Shown here: positions 24,101 to 32,731 of the stretch, in pieces | How positions within the stretch are numbered: position 1 is the stretch's first letter | How the letters are laid out: each line of letters starts with the position of its first letter | NCBI RefSeq assembly: GCF_036884655.1 | Contig: NC_088330.1 | Coordinates: forward strand, 28,963,501 to 29,027,500 | Source: Musa acuminata AAA Group | Taxonomy: Eukaryota; Streptophyta; Magnoliopsida; Zingiberales; Musaceae | DNA: 64,000 nucleotides | Reading direction: 5' to 3' | Translations under genes and position numbers: made by a program | Notes under the pieces: model-generated | The model's database searches: none | Told to the model about the DNA's origin: nothing | What the model saw: the letters and a program-made list of their open reading frames with translations, nothing else

Positions 24101-27100
24101 CAACAGTTCCATAATCGCATAATGACCTATACAAAAGTCACAGATTCTAGTACACAATCTTTCACAAGGGTTGTTGGACTGATATGTGATAAATAGAATA
24201 ACTTGGAGGCAACAATATATAAAAACATCTTCGTTAAATTTGATCTTCTGTTAGTAGAAAACATAAAATGTTTAGTAATCTAAGAATTTGACATTGGCAC
24301 TTGGATTCGTAGCAGAAGGAAAGTACAATGATTTTTAACTAAGAACTTCAGCAGGAATAATATCTAGTTTCCAGTTCCATCCACAAAATCTTTAATGATG
24401 AAGTTATGATATTAAATAACTAGATGGAGGGGTCCAAAAAAGTAATACCCTGTCATGTCTGTTCGTGCAAATGTTGTTTTCAGTCCCACAATGCCACAAA
24501 GTGAAGACGGAATTCTAACTGAACCTGCCTTCAGAAAGTAAATGAATCTGAATATGTGCGAGCATTATGAAACATTAGTATCTAGCAACTCAAAGAATGC
24601 ATTCACACAACCTCCACCATCTGTCCCTACAGCTGCAGAACATATTCCAGATGCAACAAGTGCTGCAGGACCAGAGGAAGAACCACCTGTGTATCTTTCA
24701 AATGAATATGGATTTCTTGTCGTTCTACACAAAATAGAATATAAATTAGTATATTAACATAAGACTAAGAGAGAGAGCAGAAAGGGAAAAAATGGATGAC
24801 ATACGTATAAAATTTCTGAGGGACAAACCCACAACCACAACCACAATGACTGTCACCAACTTATGGTGCATAAAATAAGGAATATTTGGGATTCAAGACA
24901 GAAAAGTATACTACAGTCACTAATCAGCTTAGTTATAAGATGTGTTAAGAATTTGAGTTCCTACCCACTATAAAATTTAGCAAAAACTTAAAAGAGTTCA
25001 TAAACATTAAGGATGACAAAAAACAATGGGTCATGCTGCTTAGAACTGACCTTGCCAATATTTTGGTGGTTAATTGTTCTACTACCAAGAGTCAATTTGA
25101 GATCATTTATGGTCATGTTCCATCTCATTATCTAATCCTTGTTACTCTACTTGAATCATCATTATCAAGCAAAAAAAGGAGAAGATTTTGTGATCACCAT
25201 GGTGAAGATTCATGAAGAAGAAATTAGAAGCCAATAAGCAACTTTACAAAGAAAATGCCAACAAGCATCATCATATAAAGATCTTTAAAGAAGGAGATTT
25301 TGTATGGGTTATTCTTAAAAAGGAGTGATTTCCAATCAAGAGCCTATAACAAACTTATAGAAAAGAAGAGTGATCCTTAATAAGTTCTCGAGAGAATCAA
25401 TGGTAATGCTTACAAGTTAAAGTTTCCACCATGTCTTGATACTCAACCAAGGTTGTCAAATTCACTTTCCTACCTAGGATTATAAAGGGTTTCACACACT
25501 CGGATCATAGGATAGGATCGTAAGATCATGAGATCCTATGATTTATAAAAAATTAATCATAAGATACATATTACCTATACCAATTTATAAATAATTTTTC
25601 TAAGATTTAATAACAATAAGGCTCACATCTTAGAGTTTCCACACCTAAGAAAACCCCTCTATTCTTTTTTTAGGTGAAAAGCACTTCAACCGAAGGAAGC
25701 AATCTTTATTTGATGGAGAACCAAGAGGAAAATGTGCAATAGAGTTCTTAGATGGATCCTTAAAGATAAGAATTCCTGCCTTCAAGCCTCAGCCTAAGCA
25801 ATTCGATTTTGTATTCTATTATTTTATAGATTAGATTTACTTTAGAATTTGATCTTAAAATCCAAGAAAGTAGGTAAAAGCAAAGTTCATAATTTCGTAC
25901 CGTACCAGAGTTTCGACGACGCTCGATTTTTGCTCACATGGGGAGAAGAAATCGTTTCCTTCTCCCTGCGCGAAAAAAAGAAAAGAAAGGCAACATTGCC
26001 CGGTTTCCCCGTGCAAAAAAGAGAGAGAGAGAGAGAGAAAGGCAATATCGCTTGGTTTCCCCACACGAAAAAAAAATAAAAAAGAGAAAGGGCGACGTCA
26101 CTCGGTTTCTGCCCGCGTGGAGAGAAGAAACCATTTCCTTCTCCCCATGCGAAAAAAAAAAAAAAGGCAACATCGCTCGATTTCTACCCTCGTGGGGAGA
26201 AGAAGCCGAGGGTTCCTTCTCCCCGCGCAAAAAAGTAAAAAAAAAATGCCTCGTTTCTTCTACCTGCATGGGGAGAAAAAATCACTTCTCCCCGCAGCAT
26301 CACCGAGACTTCGCCGAGGCTTCTTCTCTCCCCGCACGGATAAGAGAAGTCATTGAGGCCTCGTCGTCAAAGACAAGGAGGTGACATCATCTGCAGCGTC
26401 CAGCGAAGGAGGGCGATGACGGATCGGGATCGTCGAGAGAGAGCGGCTCCAGATCTTCAAGTTTTCTCTTTTCTTCTCTCTCTTCCCTTTCTTCTCTCTC
26501 TGCTAATACAGTGATCAATTTAGGATGATAACGGAGCGGAAACAGCCCCAATCGACGCTACCGCCCGGTAACGAGCTGTCCGCGTACCAATCTGTTGACG
26601 AACTGGTACGTACCGCCTGGTACGGGCGGTATTATTCGAAGTTAAAATCCTTTGGTAAAAGAACTCTAAAATAATGTGTTTTTTCTATTTTTATCTGATT
26701 TCCAAATATCGATCCATACCAATGTACCGACACCAAGGACACTAATACAGATTGATCCATACTGGTCCGACCTCAAATTGATATGGGGGTTCAATACAAT
26801 ATTGCAATCCTTACTTGCTACTCTATTTGAATCACCTATCAAGCAAAAAGGAGAAGATTTTGCAATCACCATGGGAAATATTCACAAAAAAGTAAAGAAA
26901 TTAGTAAGCAGTAATCAAGATTACAAAGAAAATTTCAACAAACATCATCATATCCTTGAAGGAAATCTTGTACGGGTTTTTCCAAAAGGGGCATTTCCCA
27001 ACAAGAGCTTATAACAAACTTAAAAGAAGAAGATTGGTTCTTGTCGAGTTCTCAAGAGAATCAATGATCACATTCACAAAATAAAGCTTCCGCCTGGTAT

Positions 27101-29497
27101 TCATTCTCACTCAAGATTCAACATTTGAGACTTATCAATTTAGCATGGTAACAATGGTGGCAACAAGAATTATGCAACCACCATGCCATCAATCCCGGCA
27201 CATGCCAACATGTCTGTCAATTATGTATCCTCTATACTGCATGGAACAGCAGAAACCATTTGTTGGAATGTATATATGGACATGATTTTTACTCTATGGA
27301 CAAATAAGTATTCTTCAATATGAAAGCATAAAAATTCAGTTCAGAGATAACAAAACAACAAAATGATCTCACTACTTTGAAATACAAAGACGACACCAGG
27401 AACAAATCACATTATGCAAAAATTATATCCCCATTAATTGTCTTTCACTAAGCATAACAAATTCCCTTGTAATTACAATGTGATTTAAATTTATTAACAA
27501 TGCCTACTCAAACATGGGATTCTTAACCATATCAAAGAATTAAATCTAGATGTAATTCCCTTTAAACCCAAAAGTAACATCCTTGATGACAAGCATTACA
27601 ACTAGAATGCTCAGTAAATTCCTAAATTTTGGTTCCAAATGAACAAAAAATATTCAGGCTAAATTTCTGCAAAAGAAGCTGAATTTCCAGTTATGGGAGA
27701 ACAATATCTGACACCAAACTTCTAAATACTAATATTGTGATATCAAACTGGCACAGTACTGTGAATAAAGTCAATATAGTGTGATACATGAAGCCATCTT
27801 TGCCACAACCAATAGCATTAGAGCAATAAATACCCATAATTGGGATTGTTCCCAGTTGTTCCAAGCCCCAGCTCATGCATGTTCGCCTTTCCTACAAGTA
27901 TCACACCACAACTTCGTAATCTAGAAACGCATACCGCATCTTGCTTGACAGTGCGAACCTCGTGAAACCATGTTGTAGCACCTGAATGTGAAGCATTCGA
28001 CAAATAAATTCATCTCTAAAGATTTCATTAACAAATAAGTAAATGCTTGCCAATCTGACCTTTAGTTGGGTGTGGATAGCAGTCTATATCATCTTTAATG
28101 GCAATAAAGACACCATCTATGATGGATAAGGGATTTCCTGCATGGTCCACATTAAGTCTCTTCTAAGACCAGAGAATTCATGGGAGACAAGAGTTCAACA
28201 CTCTAAGAAGATGTATGCATTAGTGTCACCTGCTCTAAATCTTTCTGTGGAATCTGCAGCTTGCTTCCTCACTTCATCTGCATTAAAAGAGATCAGAAGT
28301 GGCACAGGTGGCTTCTTGCCATTAAATTCATCCACAGCAGAAATGATGCGCTCCGCAACCTAGATTACATGCAAGTTGAGTCCATGATGGACTGTCCACC
28401 CGTCTAAATAAAACAGTAAAATTTCAAAATCTCTTAGCAACTTACAATTAATGGAGTTGTGATATCAGATCGATAAGCATGTGCATAATCACGAATTGTC
28501 CAATACAAAAAATTAGAAGGGCGGTCAGGATTCCAGTGGCGAGAGGGATCATATAATGGAAGGCACTCCATGGCTGCCTCAAGACGAGCAATAGGATGTC
28601 TGTCTTCATCCAAGACAACTACACCTGTCTCTGGGTCTGAAATTTATCACATTCAGAACTCAATCATTTATCTGGGCCAAGTCACATGGCTAATGAGGCA
28701 GATATCAAGCATAATTTGCCTATTACAGCCATTACTCGTGTAGTTTTCAGTCTATCGAACACGAAAAGGTACAGTAACTATACTAAGCATGTTGCTTTCC
28801 AGCAGCTCACTTGAATACTATGAAACCATAGGATAGGAACTAGAAAAATAACCTATTAATTGCATGATATGAGAGTAGAGTGTCAATCATTTTTTTAGCA
28901 TGAATAAGCTTAGGAAAACGATGAGTCCTTTTTTATCATAAAGGAAAAGATAGGCACTTAGCAATAATTTCCATCTGAAATTTTTACAAGAGCACCTTGA
29001 GGTGGGAACTCAGGCCGAAACATTGGTCGCTCGGGAATCACAGTATTCCTCAACATCTGCGTAACAAAACGAGCAATGTCCAAATTAGTAATATCTCCCT
29101 CTTTTCTTTACCCTTTTTATACTACAGAGATGAACGAAAAAGGTGCGAGAATTGTTGCATCAAAAACTTGGTGGATACAGAAAGATACGAACCTCGGTGA
29201 CTCCGTTCTTGTGCTTCAAGAAAGACGTGATGAGAGAACCGATAAGCGGGGCTTCCATCAGCCAAGTGAAAAGCATAAATCCAAAGCCAGTCAAATGTGG
29301 AGCTGCGAGCCACCCAACAATAAAATCACAAGAAGATAAACAAACGATAGATCACATAATCACCATCGGGAGATCGACCGTGACGGTGGAAGAGATCGAG
29401 GAAACTATTTGAAACCTTGTATGTGTTGCGGCGTGTATTTGATGTTGGAGATATCGACCTCCGCCACCGGCAACATCACGCGCTTCTTCCGAGACAT
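6057..29497 (-). CDS. FAAH: Fatty acid amide hydrolase (N-acylethanolamine amidohydrolase), 3'-incomplete, 14 exons
   Basis: Serine hydrolase of the amidase-signature family that cleaves N-acylethanolamines, normally membrane-associated. Coding exons in transcript order: 29416-29497, 29193-29302, 28996-29056, 28446-28636, 28230-28359, 28060-28137, 27834-27981, 24612-24724, 24449-24524, 24055-24126, 13820-13871, 6500-6580, 6338-6421, 6057-6160. All junctions are GT-AG and the phases join to 460 codons. The catalytic triad is visible: Lys about 206 in IAIKDDIDC, cis-Ser about 282 in YTGGSSSGPAAL, and nucleophile Ser about 306 in GTDGGGSVRIP. Each lies one residue from the Arabidopsis FAAH positions as I recall them. 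The start is the ATG at 29497, giving MSRKKRVML and then a helical segment with PHLTGF and EAPLIGSL, as in plant FAAH. About 140 C-terminal residues are missing. They either lie beyond position 1 after another long intron or were lost. Exon 14's donor (GTTGGA) is weak. Confidence 0.9.
6161..6337 (-). other. FAAH intron 13
   Basis: Short intron between the exons encoding WFNDVSNNDISNKCED and IIEITLPELEEMRTAHV. It has a GTAAGC donor and an AAG acceptor. It holds nothing else recognisable. Confidence 0.75.
6896..7539 (+). repeat. 5' LTR of the coding-free element
   Basis: Begins TGTCATTGACAAAGC and ends GTCTGTGACA, a TG...CA pair. It shares long blocks with the copy at 10716, for example around CATCACACA and CCAGGAGCTA. 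Confidence 0.65.
7542..7553 (+). other. Primer-binding site
   Basis: TGGTATTAGAGA, two bases after the LTR. It differs slightly from the TGGTATCAGAGC typical for initiator-Met tRNA priming. Confidence 0.55.
10716..11296 (+). repeat. 3' LTR of the coding-free element (truncated)
   Basis: Begins TGTCACCGACAAAG. Homology to the 5' copy runs to about CCTTTGTGGA and is then lost, roughly 60 bp short of the expected end. Confidence 0.6.
11891..11953. repeat. (AT)n-(AC)n microsatellite
   Basis: An AT run of about 54 bp passing into a short CA run. Confidence 0.9.
12094..12146. repeat. (CT)n-(CTAT/CCAT)n microsatellite
   Basis: A CT run of about 32 bp followed by tetranucleotide CTATCCAT variants. 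The pyrimidine-rich sequence to about 12.43 kb gives long Ser/Leu-rich open frames with no domain. Confidence 0.85.
12450..13800. other. Intron sequence with no recognisable feature
   Basis: A+T-rich FAAH intron 11 sequence between the CT tract and exon 11. No transposon end or coding motif was found. Confidence 0.4.
14990..15375. repeat. Pyrimidine-rich tract inside the older element
   Basis: Dominated by CTCC, CCTT and CTCTCC runs. Frames read as Pro/Leu/Ser strings on one strand and Gly/Arg/Glu strings on the other, without domains. Confidence 0.6.
16024..19167 (-). pseudogene. hAT transposase (BED, DUF659, hATC), disabled
   Basis: The start ATG is at 19167 (MAPKEHPYDD). A BED-type zinc finger follows, with CIYC at 19079-19090. 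The DUF659 core at 18372-17947 contains LMCDSWAGSTRM, QIITDNGANFKK and TPCAAHCIDLMLKDIG. A middle block (17801-17541) and, after two probable introns, DALIESRLFRETVGSFSDVV follow. The hATC domain has LSQTASSGCERNWSTF near 17.0 kb, and the tail is Gln/Ser-rich and acidic. Six in-frame stops lie at codons ending 19093, 18685, 18586, 18400, 17947 and 17896. There is one frameshift near 17.81 kb and a further stop at 17541. No intact protein can be made from this copy. Confidence 0.88.
19235..19850. repeat. A+T-rich direct repeats upstream of the transposase
   Basis: About 2.5 copies of a 240-290 bp unit containing AATAAAACATAATTAAACTT and CCCTAATAGGTATTAAAG. They lie inside the hAT between the transposase start and the right end, where promoter or subterminal binding sites are expected. 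Confidence 0.65.
20100..20460. repeat. Palindromic CGGTAACGGTCG...CGACCGTTACCG array in the hAT right end
   Basis: At least five hairpin-capable modules in which GGTAACGGTCGA meets its own complement within a few bases, alternating with GGTACCGGGCGATA-type blocks. Two larger copies of the whole cluster are visible (about 20.12-20.29 and 20.30-20.46 kb). Dense subterminal repeats are typical transposase-binding zones in hAT elements; that role here is inference. Confidence 0.75.
20575..22850. other. Intron sequence with no recognisable feature
   Basis: A+T-rich FAAH intron 10 sequence. No repeat ends, RNA gene or coding motif noted. Confidence 0.4.
22986..23390 (+). pseudogene. RNase H-like (RVT_3) domain fragment
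   Basis: A frame around 23.09-23.33 kb reads GFGYAIRKADGDLWVIGG, then MTECISLLERLRRI, NLRNVLVEMDAESVINF and GPIPW. This matches the plant RNase H-like fold found at the end of LINE pol proteins and in stand-alone RVT_3 proteins (GxGxVIRD, E in the middle helix, ESDS). The usual AEA(W/L)A motif reads TECISL. No reverse transcriptase lies upstream. It sits in FAAH intron 10 on the opposite strand, probably a LINE or retrocopy remnant. Confidence 0.5.
25020..25480 (+). pseudogene. Ty3/gypsy integrase C-terminal fragment, copy 1
   Basis: Frames read NKQLYKENANKHHH, FKEGDFVWVILKKE and a run matching the integrase tail (KHRR...F.EGDxVMVxLRKERFP...NKLxxRKxGPxxILxxINxNAY). It is interrupted by stops and frameshifts. 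It lies in FAAH intron 7, antisense to the host gene. Confidence 0.6.
25881..26653. mobile_element. Non-autonomous hAT element, 773 bp
   Basis: Flanked by exact 8-bp GGTAAAAG at 25873-25880 and 26654-26661. The ends are imperfectly inverted (CAAAGTTC...CGTACCG; inverted right AAAGGAT...AATACCG), and TACCGCCCGGTACG blocks near the right end match the hAT family. The interior carries about five irregular copies of a module with GGCAACATCGC, CGGTTTC, GTGGGGAGAAGAA and CTTCTCCCCGCG separated by A-runs. Confidence 0.65.
25935..26300. repeat. Irregular tandem modules (GGCAACATCGCTCGGTTTC, A-runs)
   Basis: About five units of 50-80 bp with variable poly-A or GA spacers. Open frames on both strands (Lys/Arg-rich one way, Phe/Ser-rich the other) are artefacts of this repeat. 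Confidence 0.6.
26815..27150 (+). pseudogene. Ty3/gypsy integrase C-terminal fragment, copy 2
   Basis: A frame at 26.87-27.02 kb (NIHKKVKKLVSSNQDYKENF, then NKHHHILEGNLVRVF) is homologous to copy 1, about 1.75 kb to the left and in the same orientation. It contains GGCAAT-type differences and its own stops, so the two copies diverged long ago. Confidence 0.6.
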
Positions 29498-31280
29498 CTC
29501 CTGAAGCCCTTCTTCTTCCACCTCTTGCCTGGCAGTCGAGAACAGATTAAATGAGATGAGACAGGAGGCAGTTGAGAACAGATTAAATGAGATTAGGGAG
29601 GAGGCAGTTGAGAACCGATCAGATGGAGATGAAGATCCGACGGACGGATGCGGGCCGGGGGAGAGGAAAGACGAGGAACCGACGGATAGTAATTTTAACT
29701 TATACGTGCGACAAAAGGTTTTTTTAACGATAAAAGCTATGTATTAACTCAAAACACGATTACAGCTAACAGTTTACTTACTCATCCAAGCATAAAATAA
29801 AAGATTAGGATCCCGACCCTTCATAGACGTTCTAATAAAAATATTAAACCAGTGAGAACACTAATTGAGTCAACCTCTACTTTATGAATAGATTGAGTAG
29901 AACAAAAATATCAGAGAGTACGAGTAAGAAGAAGACTTCCTTATTAATAGCTTCTACAATCCACTCGAAGTCTATCTCAATTATGAGACTATTTACAACT
30001 GGACAGTAGCCTTCATCCCTCTTTCGATCGTCAAAAGTTAATTAGCCGTCCCAGTGGTTGGGATGCCACGGTCTGCAGTCAAATATTATTGTGGCTTTTG
30101 GCTGACTTGATCGTTGTGACAGCGTTGAGAATTGATGCAGCATTGGTTTGTCCACTTTGAATATTCAAACAACCCAAGATTTAAAAAAATATATTCCTCT
30201 ATCCAAAATTTACGAAAGAGGACAAACATGCCCTTACCCATTATGGATTATAATATAATTTTGATGAAAAACCTACAACAGTTTTGTCTCATTCAATCCA
30301 GTTCGTCTTAATATTCTTTCCACTTTTCATCTTTCTTCGTGCACCTCTATCCTCTATCGTAAAAAGTTATCATCCCTTTACACTTTCTTTTTTCTTTATT
30401 CTCTTCCCAATTCATGATCACTTCACCCCCACTTATTTACTCCTTCTCCTCCTTCCTCATCTCTTCTATGAAAACGTAAATCACCAAATAATCAAAATAA
30501 TCAAACAAAATAATTATCTATTTGTATCGATCCATAATCAAACGTGACATCCTTTGTTTCAAACAAAATAATCAAAATTTAATCGTTATCAATTTGTATC
30601 GATCGATAATAATCAAATTTTTATCAAAATCAATCGAGGCCCAAAATTAAATTAGTTCCGATGCTTAATTTGACCATTGAATCTATTTGAATGTCTATTT
30701 AACCTTAAACACTTTTTTAACACTTTTAATTTGACCATTGGATCACTCGATCTCATAAATTCTTTCTCTTATTTAATATCAACTAAAGAACAATTCAAAA
30801 TATATTACAAATATACTCATCAATGTCCAAAAAAAATCACAATCCCTTCCTTATTTGAGTATTTTTAATCAAAAAATTAAAATTTATATTTAGTCTAATT
30901 AATATATCCTGTTATATGTTTTTTCTGAAGTCCCCAACAGCTCATTCTTTCTTTTTTTTTCCTTCTTCTCCTTCTACATCCTCACCCCTTCTCCTTTCTT
31001 CTTTCTCCTCCTTTCTTTCTTGGTTTCCCCTTCACTTATTATTTTTATTTATTCTTTCTTCTCATTCTTCTTATTAATTATCGATCCTTCTTTATTTTTT
31101 CCTTTTCCTCTTATGCCACCCTCCGCCTTTTTTTTCCTCCTCCACCCTCTATTGATTCTTCTTTCTTCATAATTTTCCACCTCCTTTGTCGACCCTTCAG
31201 CCATTCATTTTTCTTTCCCTCCTCCTCTTCTACCATCATTCTTCACATATTTCTCTATAACTACATAATTCAATGTTGAC
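29498..31280. other. FAAH upstream region and intergenic DNA
   Basis: Runs from the FAAH start codon toward HEMA. The first 250 bp (GAGATGAAGATCCGACGGACGG and similar) are purine-rich and likely promoter or leader. Past 30.9 kb there is a long CTT/TTC-rich pyrimidine tract (about 30.94-31.25 kb). No gene is recognisable. Confidence 0.45.
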
Positions 31281-31289
31281 AAAATGCTT

Positions 31290-32200
31290 TAGAGCGGCCT
31301 CAAGCATAGTAATTAAAAAAAAAAATATAAAGTCAACCATGAATTAAAAAATAATGGATGCATAATCTATGTCATATTTGCTTTATATGATGTAAGCTCG
31401 AACAAACTTTGTCTCGTTACACTAAAAAATAAACTCAAATCCACTTGACTGTAGAACAACATTAAAATCATACCAAAATCAAGAAATAATAATTATATAA
31501 TACCTCTAAAATGAAAAAAATTAATAGAATGGATGTTATTATTATATTACACTAATATTTGAAAAGTTTGAAGTCATTTGGAAAAATTATATCTTGTTAC
31601 ACTCAAAATAAAAAAAAATACATTCAGAATTAACTTAAAATATGCCAAAATAAAAAATAATAATAATAAAATCCTCATAAAATGAAAAACATAATGGGAT
31701 GAGAATTAGTATGACATTTGACTGGAAAGCTGCAAATGGTTTGGAGGAACTTCATATCATTAGACACCAAAGTGAACTAAAATATACTCGATTAGGAGAT
31801 CAACCTAAAAATATGTGATGATTGAGAAATAATAATTCTTAAATACCCTTAAAATAGAAAAAAAAAAAAACACTAGAATGGATATTAGTATCATATTTCA
31901 ATAATATCTAGGAAAGTTTCAAGTGGTTCGAATAACTTTGTCACTACACTTGAAAATAAACTACGATACATTAGACTACAAAATCAACTTAAATATATGT
32001 CAAAATAAAAATAATAATTCTAAAATCCTCCTAAATAAAAAAATATTGGAGCAAGTGTCTGTGTCATATTTGACTAATAATATGAAAATTTTAGTTGGTT
32101 TAGAAAATCTAAATCTTGTTATATTTGAAAATGAACTAAAATACTTTTAATATTATAATTAACTTCAAAACATATCAAATTCGGGATTTTTGGACTATTT
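31290..32200. repeat. Tandem repeat array, about 5 units of ~174 bp
   Basis: Successive units carry RAATGGATRTTAGTATCATA, AAGTTTxAAGTGGTTYG, TTGTYACACTYRAAAATAA and CTWAAATCCTC. Anchor positions near 31510, 31681, 31851 and 32033 give spacings of 171, 170 and 182. Units are about 70-80% alike by eye. Lies between FAAH and HEMA. Confidence 0.7.
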
Positions 32201-32287
32201 TTACCCTAATTTGGCCTCGTTAAGTTCCTACAAACCATGCAAAACTTTCACATTTATCATCAAATAGGATACTAACACCCATTCTAG

Positions 32288-32288
<1 letters not shown>

Positions 32289-32350
<62 letters not shown>
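32289..32350. repeat. (AT)n microsatellite
   Basis: About 31 uninterrupted AT units, just beyond the 174-bp array. Confidence 0.95.
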
Positions 32351-32354
<4 letters not shown>

Positions 32355-32731
32355 TTAGCTTCCCAACTAGGACACATAAAACTTAGGACTTATCTACCTA
32401 ATATATATGAATATGTTAGCGGGAAAATAATTAATGAATCAAGCAACCTAATATTCGATCAATTTTAGCAGTTGAAGCATGTAATATATGTACAACTAGT
32501 TGATGTGTCATGCACAATCAGTAACTACAAAGGCTGCCATCATATAAGAAACTACAGCAGTGGGACTGCCAAAGCATCGATCTGGCTTGTCTATGAGAAG
32601 GTTCTTCTCTTATTGATCGACTGGGCGAATGTGCTGAGATCATGAACGAAAAGATGTCAAAAATATGTAGAAACACAGAGGAGTCTCGAAGAAATGTATT
32701 GAGTTGCCCATCCAACAAGAAGTTAGGTGAC

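Larger units (their letters stand above)
24725..27833 (-). other. FAAH intron 7 (3.1 kb)
   Basis: The donor GTATTT follows NNPNYG and the acceptor TAG precedes TTRNPYSFERYTGG. It carries two diverged Ty3/gypsy integrase C-terminal fragments and one non-autonomous hAT. About 700 bp from 27.15 to 27.83 kb show nothing recognisable. Confidence 0.8.

Noticed and set aside
25849..26384. Lys/Arg-rich and Phe/Ser-rich open frames up to 148 codons
   Set aside because: Translation of irregular tandem modules with A-runs inside a non-autonomous hAT.
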